Source: Zantedeschia hybrid cultivar (Eukaryota; Streptophyta; Magnoliopsida; Alismatales; Araceae). From it: DNA of 64,000 nt. A program made the position numbers and the translations under genes. This document shows positions 9,646 through 21,399 of this stretch, in pieces; the stretch's first letter is position 1; each line of letters opens with the position of its first letter. Location of the stretch: assembly GCA_030544215.1 (NCBI GenBank), contig JARZZO010000013.1:23178729-23242728 (forward strand). The letters run 5' to 3'. The notes under the pieces were generated by a model. It was not told the DNA's origin, made no database searches, and saw only the letters and a program-made list of their open reading frames with translations.

Positions 9646-9659
9646 ATCTCCCACTTGGA
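9646..9659 (-). other. Polypurine tract of copia 1
   Basis: The plus strand reads ATCTCCCACTTGG; in element sense this is a GTGGGAGAT tract directly abutting the 3' LTR start TGTTAG. This is the standard plus-strand priming site of copia elements. The same tract is at 54039 and 61749 and is missing at 17490. Confidence 0.85.
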
Positions 9660-10164
9660 CTAAAGCCAATCACCTTTATACAATAAGCCCATAGACTCTA
9701 GGTGACGCTCAAACACAATTTGAGCCAACGGCTTTGTCAGTGGATCTGCTACATAGTCGACGGGTGGAACGCTTTCCACTACTAAATCTCCTCTGGATAA
9801 TATGAAAGCGCCTCAGAACATCGTTCGATTTCTGATGAGACCACGGCTCTTTCACTTGTGCAATTGTCCCATTGTTGTCGCACAACAGCGGAACATGATC
9901 CAGGATACCGAGAACTATGTCAAGGTCGGTGATGAACATCTTCAACCACACTATTTCCTTGAAAGCTTCAGCTGCAGCGATGTGCTCAGCTTCATTCGTC
10001 GAATCTGCAGTGGTTACTTGCTTGGAACTCTTCCAGCACACTGCACCTCCGTTCAAAGCAAACACGAATCCAGATGTAGACTTGCTATCATCTGGATTTG
10101 ATTGGAAACTCGAGTCAATAAAGCCTCGCAGTTTCAAGTCACCTCCTCCATAGACAAGAAACAT
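9660..10164 (-). pseudogene. Copia 1 RNase H domain
   Basis: Contains 'YGGGDLKL', a tribe-typical 'DSKSTSGFVF' block and 'EAEHIAAAEA' (RNase H catalytic region). It is out of frame with RT because of an extra A in a short A-run near 10165. A small deletion near 9797 shifts the last codons, though the downstream DNA still matches the conserved copia C-terminus up to a TAG at 9660-9662. Confidence 0.85.
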
Positions 10165-11722
10165 ATCCTTTAGTTCTTCTCAAGTACTTAAGGATACATT
10201 TCACTGTCTTCCAATGCTCTTCGCCTGGATCAGCCTGAAATTTGCTCGTAACACTTAGAGCAAATGCAACATCAGGCCGTGTATATAGCATGGCATACAT
10301 GATAGATCCTATGGCAGAGGCATAGGATATTTTATCCATGAATGCCCTCTCATCAGGAGTCTTAGGAGACTGCTCCTTTGAGAGATAAATTCCATGTCTC
10401 ATCGGTATGAAACCTCTCTTGGAATTTTCCATGCCAAATCTTTTGACTATGGTATCTATGTACACGGATTGGGTCATTCCAAGCATCCTCTTTGATCTAT
10501 CTCTATAGATCCGTATTCCCAATACGTAGGATGCTTCTCCCAAATCCTTCATGGAGAAGTTTTTCGACAGCCAGACCTTTACTGATGACATCATAGCTAC
10601 ATCATTCCCAATGAGTAGTATGTCATCTACGTAAAGAACTAGAAAAGTGACTGCACTCCCACTGGTCTTCTTGTACACACAAGGCTCATCTTCATTCTTA
10701 ATGAAGCCATAAGACTTGACAGCCTCGTCAAATCTTATATTCCAACTTCGGGAAGTTTGCTTCACTCCATAAATGGACCTCTGAAGCTTGCACACTTTAT
10801 CTGGATATTCTTTGGATGTGAAACCTTCTGGTTGTATCATATACACCTCTTCCTCAAGGTTACCATTGAGGAAGGTAGTTTTCACATCCATCTGCCAGAT
10901 TTCATAATCAAAATGTGCAGCAATGGCAAGCAGAACTCTGATCGACTTTATCATAGCAACTGGTGAGAAAGTCTCGTCATAGTCAATTCATTGGCTTTGA
11001 CGATATCCCTTTCCCACCAACCTTGCCTTATAAGTGTCGATCCGTCCATCAGCACCGATCTTTCTCTTAAAGATCCACTTACAACCGATGGGTACAATAC
11101 CCATGGGCAAGTCCTTCAAGTTCCAAACTTGGTTGGTGTACATAGACTGGATTTCTGAGTTCATAGCTTCTCGCCATTTCCCGGCTTCTGGGCCTTCTAT
11201 GGCCTCCTGGTAGGTTTTAGGATCATCATCCTTATTATATTCTACCTTGGACTCACCTTCAGCATTATGTCCCACATATCGTTCGGGTAGTCTAGGTACT
11301 CTACCAGATCTACGAGGCTCATCTGTGTGTACCTGAACAGATTCAGAAACTGATATCTCATCTGATGATAATGCAGCTGTTTGGGGATCTGGAACCTCTT
11401 CCAGTAATATTTTACTCCCACTGTCCTCCTGGAGAAGGTATTCCTCTTCCAAGAAGACAGCTTTCCTGACGACAAACACCTTTTGTTCACTAGGATGGAA
11501 AAAATAGTATCCAAAGGTTTCCTTTGGATATCCCACAAACCTGCATTTATCAGTTCGTGATTCCAGCTTGTCTGGATCATGCCTCTTTACATGAGCAGGA
11601 TAACCCCAGACTTTAACATGTTTAAATTCTAGTTTCCTGCCTTTCCATATCTCATATGGAGTAGAGGCCACAGACTTGCTGGGTATTCTGTTCAGTAGGT
11701 ATGCTTCTGACTCTAGAGCATA
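10165..11722 (-). pseudogene. Copia 1 integrase C-terminus and reverse transcriptase
   Basis: One frame with a TGA near 10985 (between 'GYRQSQ' and 'IDYDETF'). The right part, after an in-frame stop at about 11724, has the integrase tail 'TPYEIWKGRK' and 'VKVWGYPAHVKRHDPDKLE'. The RT part has 'WQMDVKTTFLNGNLEEEVYM' and the catalytic YVDD in 'LVLYVDDILLIGND'. It would copy the element RNA into DNA if intact. Two in-frame stops rule out full-length product. Confidence 0.9.
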
Positions 11723-13066
11723 CCCTCAGAGGGACACTGGTAATCTCGAAAAGCTCATCATGGATCGCACCATGTCCAACAAAGTGCGATTCCTCCTTTC
11801 AGATACACCATTCATCTGTGGTGTATATGGAGGGGTCAGCTGAGAAAGGATACCATTATCCTTTAAGAATTGTGTGAAATTAGCACTCAAGTATTCTCCT
11901 TCCCGATCTGATCGAAGAGTTTTAATACTCTTTCCTAATTGCTTCTCTACCTCATTCTTGAACTCCTTGAACTTCTCAAATGCTTTCGTCTTGTACTTCA
12001 TTAAGTACACATGGCCGAATCTTGAGAAGTTATCGGTGAACGTGACGAAGTAAGAAAAACCACCTTTGGCTTGGGTGGACATGGGACCACATACATCCGT
12101 ATGTATTAGTTCCAGAATGTCCTTGGCACGTTCTCCATGTCTAGTAAATGGAGATTTTGCCATGTTTCCCATAAGGCAGGATTCGCATGTTGCAAACGAT
12201 TCATAATCAAATGTTGTTAAATAACCATGCTTGTGCAACTTTTGCAACCTGCTTTCGCCAATGTGCCCAAGTCTACAATGCCACATGTAGGCCTGGTTCA
12301 CACAATTCTTGCTCTTCTTAAGAGCATTATCAATCTGAAGATTGTAATAAGAAACATCTAAGAGATATAGACCGTTGACTAAAGATGCTGAAGCTATTGA
12401 TTTATTACCATAATAAATCAAACAACTTCTATTCTCAATAGTCAACCTATATCCTATCTTGTCCAAACAAGATATTGATATGATGTTCTTTATTATGCTA
12501 GGAACATAATAACAATCTTCTAATAATAAGGTGTCTCCCGATGGAAGCCTGAGGTTTGCTGTCCCAACAGCAATCGCCGCAACTTTTGCGCCGTTTCCTA
12601 GCCTCAATTTCACCTCACCTTGTCTCAGCTTGCGCTTACTTGTCAACATCTGCACATCATGGCAGATATGAGAAGCACATCCGGTATCTAATACCCACGA
12701 TGTGGAATCTCTAACTGATAAGTTGATATCTATCATATAGATATCTGAAGCTTCAGATAGCTTCACTCTTCCATGAGCTTTTTCGTTAAGGAACTCCTTG
12801 CAGTTCCTCTTCCAGTGACCATACTGCTTATAGTAGAAGCAGTCACCCTTCACTACTCTTTTACCTTTGTCCTTCGATCCTTTATCGTTAGCTGTCATCT
12901 CTGCTTCAGGGGCATCCAATGCCGATTCAACAAGAGGATCAGCTCCAGGGACAAAGTTATTGTGTTCAGATCTGAAGACATTCTTCAGGTTTCTGAACCA
13001 ATCCGAGTAGATCAGGTAAGTCAAGAGGGCATCAAGTATGCCACGGAGTGGGTTATTCGATGACAT
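11723..13066 (-). pseudogene. Copia 1 gag (internally deleted), protease, integrase
   Basis: A single 446-codon frame. Residues 1-60 are gag N-terminus. A block of about 172 residues present in copia 2 gag (UBN2 region) is absent, without losing frame. The zinc knuckle (residues 76-89) has Tyr in place of its second Cys. The protease DTG is at 127-129. Then follow the HHCC pre-integrase region ('WHCRLGHIGESRLQ', 'CESCLMG') and an integrase core with 'HTDVCGP', 'RSDREGEY' (usual second Gly position is Glu) and 'GVSERRNRT'. A TGA at 11723-11725 replaces the Trp found in copia 2. Confidence 0.9.
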
Positions 13067-13154
13067 AATTCCCTACAGGAGATAAGTAAAATTTATTTAG
13101 CAGATGTTCAATTATTAAAATTTAAAACAAGACAAGGTCTTTTGTTCAAGTTTA
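13067..13154 (-). other. Short stretch between leader module and gag start (copia 1)
   Basis: AT-rich sequence just upstream of gag in element sense. It contains CTCCTGTAG before the ATG, also present in copia 2 but not in copia 3. It might be a splice acceptor, but no donor can be assigned from sequence alone. Confidence 0.4.
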
Positions 13155-13735
13155 ACTCCCACTAATTTTCGACGGACTGTATAACCCTCAGTTATACAGA
13201 ACAGGAGACGCCGACAGTCTCCTAGTGGGGATCAGAATCTCAATGACTTGCACTACAGCCTTGTGGATAGCACAACAAACTGTAATACAATCAGAGAGCA
13301 CCCAACTCATGGGACTTACAACTCCTTGCAATATCTGATCATAGCTTCGGTCCCCAGAGATTTAATGGCCTTGTGGATAGTACAACAAACTACTAATTCT
13401 GGTCTAAGCTAACCATCATTACGCGACGAGCATAGATTTGTATGCAGCCCTTGTGGATAGCACAACAAAGCTACATGGTTCCTCTACCCCGATCTATAGG
13501 CATCTAATGCCATAGCCACAGTTTCTCCCAATTAAGCAAGCCTTGTGGATAGCACAACAAACCTGCCTAAAGTGATTTGTATCCTATGACTATAATGACG
13601 GTGGACCACGCGGTAAGTTATCAACTACTCGCATTACGGCTTATAGTTTATCTGAGGATATTTAGATAACTTTTATCTTGGTCTCTTTCTAAGTGATAGT
13701 ATATAAATACGATATTTATTAAATACTATAACCTG
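13155..13735 (-). other. Structured leader module of copia 1
   Basis: Corresponds to 21400-21990 (copia 2) and 56916-57500 (copia 3). Contains CTGTATAAC/GTTATACAG (13177-13199), GGAGAC/GTCTCC (13204-13222), and four sites at about 13258, 13368, 13448 and 13541 sharing the core TTGTGGATAGCACAACAAA (one base differs at the second). Site 1 is flanked by TACAG/CTGTA and site 3 by ATGCAGC/GCTACAT (one mismatch). Site 2 has lost pairing and site 4 is imperfect. In the other two elements all four sites carry CTCGGGTAAACACATAGTA-like loops instead. Confidence 0.75.
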
Positions 13736-14419
13736 CTTTGATTCATAATCAAAAGAAAATAATGTATCTCATACATGTCATTAGTGTGGTCATGAATAGC
13801 ACATTGGGTTTGACTGGAGCCAACAGTCAAACGCACACACAATCTAATCATAACATTTACATTAGATACCCTGCAATCACATAGGCAAGAGATCTCCATC
13901 ATTTCGCCTTCCTGGTTGCAGCTGTGGATAGTCCTCGCTCCTTCCTCGGTTGCCTCGATCATATTACATTAATTCTAGAATTAACAAGTAAATTGAAGAA
14001 GGCCTTATGGCAAGTACAAGAGAGAGAGGGAGGAAGAAATACATCGGAGTATGAGAGAGAGAGGTGCGCAGACCTCTATTTATTAACAATTAATAAACAT
14101 CATACATCCACGATCCACACAATCCATCATTCATCACATGAACAATTAATTAAGTGCATATCCATGACCACGGTGTGTTTTAAGCATTCCACACATGATT
14201 CAGCGCATCACATGGCTAAAATAAAAGAGTTTTCAAAATAAATAAATTTTGGCTTTCAGAAAGCTGGGATCCAATCAAAATTGGTATTTGAATTTCGAAA
14301 ACTCATTTTATTAACTTAACATGCAATTAAATCTAATTTAAAAGCAATAAACACACATCACATGCGCACACACTCCGAATTAATAATTCTAGATTATTCC
14401 ATGCAAATTAGAACATTTC

Positions 14420-14985
14420 TAATAATCTAACACTTAGATTTAAAACCCCACTAATAATCTAACAATTAGATTATTAATAACTAATCTAACTCTTAGATTA
14501 GTCCAACAAAATTAATTAATAATTTAACACTTAAATTATTAATTAACTCTAATTATTAATTAACTACTAATCTAACTTTTAGATTAGTTAATTAATGTTA
14601 ATTATTAATTTAACTCTTAAACCAACAATTAACACCAACTAATTAATAATTAATTAATCTAACTCTTAGATTAATCAATAAAAGTTAATTACTAATTTAA
14701 CACTTAAATTGATAATCAACTATAATAAGTTATTAATTACTAATCTAACTCTTAGATTAGTTAATTAAATGTTAATTACTAATTTAACTCTTAAACTAAT
14801 AATTAACACCAATTATTAATAACTATCAATTAAACCCTTGGATTAGTCAATTAAAATTAACTATCAATTTAACATTTAAATTAACAATTAATTTCAATTA
14901 ACTAATAATGACAAATTTAACACTTAAATTAGTCTATTAGAATTAATTATTAATTTAACTTTTAAATTAATAACTAATGCAAATC
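14420..14985. repeat. AT-rich array of about 14 short palindromes (copia 1 leader)
   Basis: Repeated 19-mers of the form TAATCTAACTCTTAGATTA or TAATTTAACACTTAAATTA, each an inverted repeat around a short centre, spaced about 40 bp apart. Copia 3 has an array at the same leader position with different palindromes. The flanks 13736-14419 and 14986-15174 are AT-rich leader without genes. Confidence 0.8.
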
Positions 14986-15174
14986 ATTAACAACAATTTG
15001 TTAATAATGATTCCAAAACCCATTAATAACCCAATCCAATATTATTAGAAAATAAAATTTAATTTTCAAAGAATTTTGAAATATAAATTTAAAATCTAAT
15101 CAAATATTAATTGGGTCAAAAAGGGCTTAATAGGGTTTAAATGGGGATTAATGGCACAAGGGGGGGGGTATTAA

Positions 15175-15500
15175 AGAAAAGGGCCCAACCCTTTAAACCG
15201 AGCCAGGGCTCGGCCAAAAACCTGAGCCAGGGCCAAACCAGGCCCCTGGGCTCGAGCCAGGGCTCGGGTCCCTGGCTCAGCCAGCCCCTGGCCCCCGGTT
15301 CAACCGGGGCCGGCCCGGTCCGTCGGGACCGGCCAAGTGGGCTGGCTCGGCCGGCCTTCTCCAACAGAGCCCTATTATGCAGAAACCCTAGCGACTGTAG
15401 CATGCCGGCGGCAGGTGGCGCCGGCGGCCGCCCCCCGGTGGCACAGGCCCCGGTCGGCGGTGCCCCCGGCACCGGCAACGTGCCCAGCGCCGGCAGGGCC
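15175..15500. repeat. GC-rich palindromic block of copia 1 leader
   Basis: Sharp switch from AT-rich to GC-rich sequence with inverted repeats such as CCCGGTT/AACCGGG, GCCGGTCC/GGACCGGC and GAGCC/GGCTC. The same type of block lies in copia 2 (22910-23240) and copia 3 (59255-59890) at the equivalent place. Long open frames on both strands are compositional. Confidence 0.7.
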
Positions 15501-15917
15501 GCCGGCGGTGGCCAAAACCAACTGCAATACCCCCTTTGTAAATCCCCAAAAACTGGTTTTTCAGGTTTCAAAAACCCGAGTTTGGGCTCGTTTTTCAGGA
15601 CCTCCAAGGGCACTCCGGCGCCGATCTTGGTGACCGGTGGATAGAGGTGACTATCCTTTACGGATCCGGAGTCTCAGCCGGCCATCCCAACGCTTGGGAA
15701 GCCGATTGAAGCCGCCGTAAACTCGCCGTTCTTCGTCTCACGAAGAACATGAAAAACCCCAAAATAAATTCGAAAAATTGCATTAAAAATAATCTAATTA
15801 TTTTAATAATCAGTGTTCATCATATGAACATAGATCCAACAATAAAATCGAACCAGTGCATGGAATATATCATAGAAAAATTAATTTCAGAGACCGAAAC
15901 GGGACGAGAAACAGTGG

Positions 15918-15935
15918 AACCTGGCTCTGATACCA
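15918..15935 (-). other. Primer-binding site, initiator tRNA-Met (copia 1)
   Basis: Exact 18-base match to the 3' end of plant initiator tRNA-Met on the plus strand, one base from the LTR at 15937. It shows that the LTR to its right is the 5' LTR of copia 1. Confidence 0.93.
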
Positions 15936-15936
15936 C

Positions 15937-17489
15937 TGTTGGGTATTCTCGGTTTCTCCAGATCGCTCACGCAGCGGAAAAACAAAAATATTTACAGCGA
16001 TCCGTTCCCGTTTCGTAATCTAAAATACAAGATAATCGGATTATCTTTTCTTACCGTGTGCGGATTCGAATCCGCAGCCGTTCGGTTCCGTCGGTGTCAC
16101 ACCGCAAGCCGCGCAAGCGCCCGGCCTCTAGCGAAGTCCACGCGATCCTCCCCGCGACGGACATCCTCAAGTTCGTCGTTCTTCGCAGCCCACGAAGCCT
16201 CCGCCGGTCGCCGCAATGATCGCCGCAGCGCGCGGACGATTTCCCGTCGAACGGGATTCGGAGAAGTGGCGGAGCAGATCTGGATCTGCCTGGATGCCAG
16301 AGAAGGACAGAAAACGAGGAGGGGCGGCTAGGGTTAGCAGCAGCTTGGCCTGCTCAGCCCGTTCGCTATGTTTTATACTAACCGCGCGGTTTTTCATAAA
16401 AACCCCCGGTTTATGTAAAACCCACTTATTTATCCATCGCCTTGAGAATCATTTGCGTGTGACCCTCTAGGCCCAAGTACCAGTCCAGTTAATGGCCCAA
16501 CAAGCCCAGTGACTCCTCACTGGCTTTATTAATTAATTAATAACCCTTTATTAATCAATTAATCAATCGAATTGATGTCGCACATCGAATTCGACCGGAC
16601 CTCTGATCACGTTGGGTGCCAAGCAACACCGCGTGAACCCGGAAGGTATTTGGGGTTAAGTAACCCACTCTTGGAACCTTTCCGCCAACAGTTACTGCGT
16701 GGATATAATCCTTCATTCGTACAATGCTCTCGAGTCAACTCAGGGTATGGCGAGCTGTCAAACCCTAACCGGTCGACTCACTTGGATTGGATACCGCTGA
16801 TGAATATCGGAAAACTCCTTTCCCGATATTATCGTCCGCCCTAGCCAGGGACTTTCGCGCATCCTTCCTAGAGCATTCTCTCTCTAAGTACCGAGAGCGA
16901 ATGATTCCTTATTGACACACAATTTCCTTCGACGGTATTCCGCTGTACCCAATCCTTAGCGTATTAGAATCCCATGGCTAGAGATTCATAAACCAAGGTC
17001 AAAACACAGAAGTCCACCGCCAAGGTGTCCTTGGTGTCTCAGGTCCGAGGACCATCCATGCAACTGCGACAATAGAATCAAGCTGGTTGACAATGAGGTA
17101 CAATACCATCCAGCGATTCAGTCGGATCAGTTTAGTGAACTCATTCTCCAATGAGCACCTACAGATTCGCCTTAGTGTCTCCACACAAGTGACTTATGAG
17201 ATCAGTCACCCTCATCATATGAGCAGGAGTAATCTGTACTAGTCTAACCGGATATCCGATGTCCTTCTCGGATATCCTCCGACTAGGAACAATTAAGAAT
17301 ATGTGTGTTTAAGTGATCAGTCTCATTATTATGATCTCATCATAATCTGATCACTATAGCACATATTCACGGACTTCATTATGAAACGATAATTAAAGCA
17401 ATTTACACATAATGAATATTATGCCATTATATTGATATATGAACGAGATTTACATTGTTAGATTGGCTTGTAGGCCACCTTAACTAACA
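15937..17489 (-). mobile_element. Type G LTR shared by copia 1 and copia 2 (1553 bp)
   Basis: TGTTGGGTAT to CTAACA. It is the 5' LTR of copia 1 (PBS on its left) but also directly adjoins the 3' end of copia 2 pol on its right, with no polypurine tract between. It contains the U3 cloverleaf (17160-17238, outer stem TACAGATT/AATCTGTA) and hairpin (17312-17355, outer stem AGTGATCAG/CTGATCACT). Confidence 0.92.
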
Positions 17490-19176
17490 CTCTTTCCACC
17501 ACGATATCTCCTCGAACTATAATCTCTCTGATCAGGTGAAAGCGCTGCAGAATGTGCTTCGACTTTTGATGAGACCTCGGCTCTTTCACTTGAGCAATCG
17601 CCCCATTGTTGTCACACAGCAGTGGGACGGGACCAGATATGCTTTCCACCACACCAAGATCGCCGATGAATTTCTTCATCCATACAGCTTCCTTGGCGGC
17701 TTCAGCAGCAGCAATATACTCGGCTTCCGTTGTCGAATCAGCAGTGGTTTCCTGCTTGGAATTTTTCCAGCTCACTGCTCCCCCGTTGAGTGTAAGAATA
17801 AAACCTGATGTTGACTTGCTGTCATCAGGATCAGACTGAAAACTCGAGTCAGTGTATTCTTGCAGCTTTAAGTCTCCTCCTCCATAGACTAGAAATAGAT
17901 CCTTAGTCCTTCTCGAGTACTTAAAGATGCATTTCACAGCCTTCCAGTGTTCATCACCTGGATCTGCCTGATGTCTGCTCATAACACTTAGAGCATATGC
18001 TACATCAGGTATGGTACATAGCATGGAATACATGATGGACCCTATGGCAGAAGCATAGGGGACTTTATCCATCACTGCCCTCTCTTCAGGTGTCTTGGGA
18101 GACTGACCTTTAGAGAGTGAAATTCCATGTCTCATCGGTATGAGACCTCTCTTGGAATTTTCCATGCCAAGCCTTTTGACAATGGTTTCTATGTACATGG
18201 ATTGGGTTAAAGCCAGCATCTTCTTTGATCTATCTCTATAGATCCGTATTCCCAATACGTAAGATGCTTCTCCCAAATCCTTCATGGAGAAGTTCTTTGA
18301 CAGCCATATCTTTACTGATGACATCATTCCTACATCATTCCCAATGAGTAGGATGTCGTCAACGTAAAGAACTAGAAATGTGATTGCGCTCCCACTGTTT
18401 TTCTTGTATATACAGGGCTCATCTTCATTCTTAATGAAGCCATAAGATTTGATCGCCTCATCAAATCTTATGTTCCAGCTTCGAGATGCTTGCTTCAGTC
18501 CATAAATGGACCTCTGCAACTTGCATACCATGTCTGTAGATTCTTTGGATGTGAATCCTTCTTGTTGTATCATATACACCTCCTCCTCAAGGTTTCCATT
18601 GAGGAATGCAGTCTTCACATCCATCTGCCAAATTTCATAATCATGGTAGGCAGCAATGGTGAGAAGAATTCTGATGGACTTAATCATAGCAACGGGCGAA
18701 AAGGTTTCGTCATAGTCAACACCTTGTATTTGACGATAGCCTTTTACCACTAATTTTGCTTTATAAGTCTCAATACGTCCATCTGCACCGATCTTTCTTT
18801 TAAAGATCAATTTGCAGCCGATAGGTATTATACCATCCGGTAAATCCACCAAGTTCCAAACTTGGTTGATGTACATGGACTGTATTTCAGAATTCATGGC
18901 TTCCCGCCATTTCCCGGCCTCTGGACTTTCAATGGCCTCCTGGTAAGTCTTAGGATCATCATCCTCATTATAAAGTATCCTTGAACCATCCAAATTAATA
19001 TGTCCCACATATCTTTCTGGTGGTTTAGGTACTCTTTCAGACCTACGAGGTTCCTGTGTATTATTTTGAACAGGTTCAGAAACTGACGGTTCATCTGATG
19101 AACCATTGCCAGTTTGTGGTTCTGGAACTTCTTCCAGAATTACTTTACTCCCACTGTCCTTCTGGAGAATATAATC
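17458..19176 (-). pseudogene. Copia 2 reverse transcriptase and RNase H
   Basis: Open through RT with 'WQMDVKTAFLNGNLEEEVYM' and the catalytic 'LVLYVDDILLIGND', then RNase H with 'DSKSTSGFI' and 'EAEYIAAAEAAKEAVWMKKF'. The frame then runs about 11 codons into the fused LTR because the normal C-terminus is deleted. A TAA near 19177-19179 separates it from integrase in the same frame. Apart from that stop and the lost tail the domain looks well preserved. Confidence 0.9.
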
Positions 19177-20428
19177 TTATTCCAAAAAGACAGCTCTCCT
19201 GGCCACAAACACCTTTTGTTCGCCAGGATGATAAAAGTAATATCCATAAGTTTCCTTTGGATATCCCACAAATCTGCATTTGTCAGTTCTGGATTCCAGC
19301 TTATCTGCGTCATGTCTTTTAACATGAGCAGGACATCCCCAGACTTTAACATGTTTAAGGTCTGGTTTCCTTCCATTCCATATCTCATATGGAGTCGTTT
19401 CAACAGATTTGCTGGGTACCTTGTTCAGGATATACATAGCCGAGCTAAGTGCATATCCCCATAAGGACACTGGTAATTTGGACATGCTCATCATGGATTG
19501 CACCATTTCCATTAATGTGCGATTTCTCCTTTCTGATACACCATTCATCTGAGGTGTATAAGGAGGTGTAAGCTGAGAAGGGATACCATTATCCTTTAAG
19601 TATTTAATGAACTCAGTACTCAAGTATTCACCACCCCGATCAGATCGGATAGTTTTTATACTCTTTCCTGTTTGTTTTTCTACTTCATTCATAAATTCTC
19701 TGAACTTCTCAAAGGCTTCATATTTATACTTCAATAAGTATACATATCCAAACCTTGAGTAATCATCAGTGAATGTAATGAAGTATGAGAAACCACCAAT
19801 GGCTTGGGTTGACATAGGACCACATACATCTGAATGTATGAGTTCTAATATACCTTTGGCTCGTTCTCCAGTTCCACTAAATGGAGACTTAGCCATTTTA
19901 CCCATTAAACATGACTCACAGGTTGCATATGATTCATAATCAAATGGATCCAAATATCCATCTTTATGCAACCTTTGGAGTCTGTTTTCACCAATGTGTC
20001 CTAACCTACAATGCCACAAGTAGGCTTTGTTCATTTCATACTTACTTCTTTTAATTGAAGAACCGATATGTAAATTATCATGAGACACATTCAATAGATA
20101 CAAACCATTTGATAAAATAGTAGAAGCTATTAATTTATTTCTGAAATAAATTGAACAACTATTGTTCCCAAAATTTAAATTGTATCCAATTCTATCTAAA
20201 CATGAAATAGAAATGATGTTCTTTATTATGCTAGGTACATAATAACAATCATCTAATAAAAATGTGTCTCCGGATGGTAGCTTGAGCTTCACTGTCCCCA
20301 CAACGATCGCCGCAGCTCTTGCGCCGTTACCTAGTCTCAGCTCCACCTCGCCGGTCCTCAGCTTACGCCTTCTTGTCAGTGCCTGTACATAATTGCAGAT
20401 ATGAGATACACATCCAGTATCTAATACC
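19177..20428 (-). pseudogene. Copia 2 protease remnant and integrase
   Basis: The frame 20346-19177 holds the pre-integrase HHCC region ('WHCRLGHIGENRLQ', 'CESCLMGKMAKSPF') and an integrase core with 'HSDVCGPMS', 'IRSDRGGEYLS' and 'GVSERRNRT', so the three catalytic acidic residues are present. Upstream, one extra base relative to copia 1 creates a TGA right before the protease D-T-G, breaking gag-pol continuity. Confidence 0.88.
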
Positions 20429-21313
20429 TCATGATGTACAATCTCTTATTGACAAGTTTACATCTATCATATAGATACCTGAAGCGTCCTGCTGCTTCAC
20501 AGTTCCTTGAGCCTTGTCCTTGAGGTATTCCTTGCAATTCCTCTTCCAATACCCTTTCTGGTGACAGTAGAAGCAATCACCTTTCTCAGCACTTTTACCC
20601 TTGTCTTTCTTGACCACCTTTGCCTTTCTCTGAACCTTGTTCTTATTCTTTCGAAAAGCTTGGACTGCAAGTCTTTTTCTGTTGGTCTTACCAACCATTA
20701 GGACTTGGGGTTTATCCTTCACAAGGTTCCCCTCTGCAGTCTTTAACATGTTCAGCATTTCCGCTAAGGTGGCCTGGATCTTGTTCATGTTGAAATTTAC
20801 GATGAACTGAGCATATGAAGGTGGAAGTGAAGACAACACAAGGTCTGTGTGCATCTCCTTGGGAAGTGTAATCCCAAGAGCATCCAGCCTCTCCACCCAT
20901 TCAATCATCTTCAGCACGTGATTCTGTACTGAAGTTCCCTCTGCCATCTGAGCCTTGAACAGATTCTTCGATATCTCATATCGTTCGATTCTGCTCTGCT
21001 CACCAAAGAACTCCTTCAAATGGAGCATGATGGATCTAGCATCCATCTCTTCATGTTGCCTCTGCAACTCATTGCTCATAGAGGCTAGCATATAGCATTG
21101 GGCCATGGTGGAATCCTCCTTCCATTTTTCATACGCTATCATTTCCTCCTCTGGAGCATCCAATGCTGGTTCAGCAGGAGGTTCATTATCCAAGACATAG
21201 GCAATCTGCTCAGACCTGAGGACTATCTTCAGGTTTCTGAGCCAGTCTGAGTAATTGGTGCCTGTCAAACGGTTGGCATCAAGTATGCCTCGCAACGGGT
21301 TATGGTGCGACAT
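20429..21313 (-). pseudogene. Copia 2 gag
   Basis: 294 codons from ATG at 21313. Gag N-terminus, a helical UBN2-type capsid region (about residues 55-200), a basic stretch (about 208-245) and a zinc knuckle at 247-260 in which the His is replaced by Tyr. It ends where the +1 insertion brings in TGA. Gag would form the particle that packages element RNA; loss of the zinc-binding His probably damages RNA binding (inference). Confidence 0.9.
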
Positions 21314-21399
21314 TCTCGCCTACAGGAGATAATTAATTGATAATTAGCAGATATTCAGATTATCTAAAACAGGATATGGTCTTTTATTATCTAGTTTTA

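Larger units (their letters stand above)
9457..17489 (-). mobile_element. Copia element 1 (type G LTRs), complete outline
   Basis: Order in element sense: LTR 17489-15937, PBS 15935-15918, a leader of about 2.85 kb, gag-pol 13066-9660, PPT 9659-9646, truncated 3' LTR 9645-9457. The long leader, 1.55-kb LTRs and initiator-Met PBS suggest the Angela/BARE group (inference). LTR remnants differ by about 3 percent over 189 bp. The coding region has two in-frame stops, a +1 frameshift, a small 3' deletion and a large in-frame gag deletion. Confidence 0.9.

Noticed and set aside
13258..13562. CRISPR-like regular repeats (also 21509-21810 and 57014-57320)
   Set aside because: Four repeats at about 80-110 bp in a plant retrotransposon leader, without cas genes; the repeats are hairpin loops, not direct repeats with short spacers.
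15141..15644. Overlapping open frames of more than 150 codons on both strands
   Set aside because: GC-rich leader block of copia 1 with inverted repeats; no domain similarity and not conserved in copia 2 or 3.
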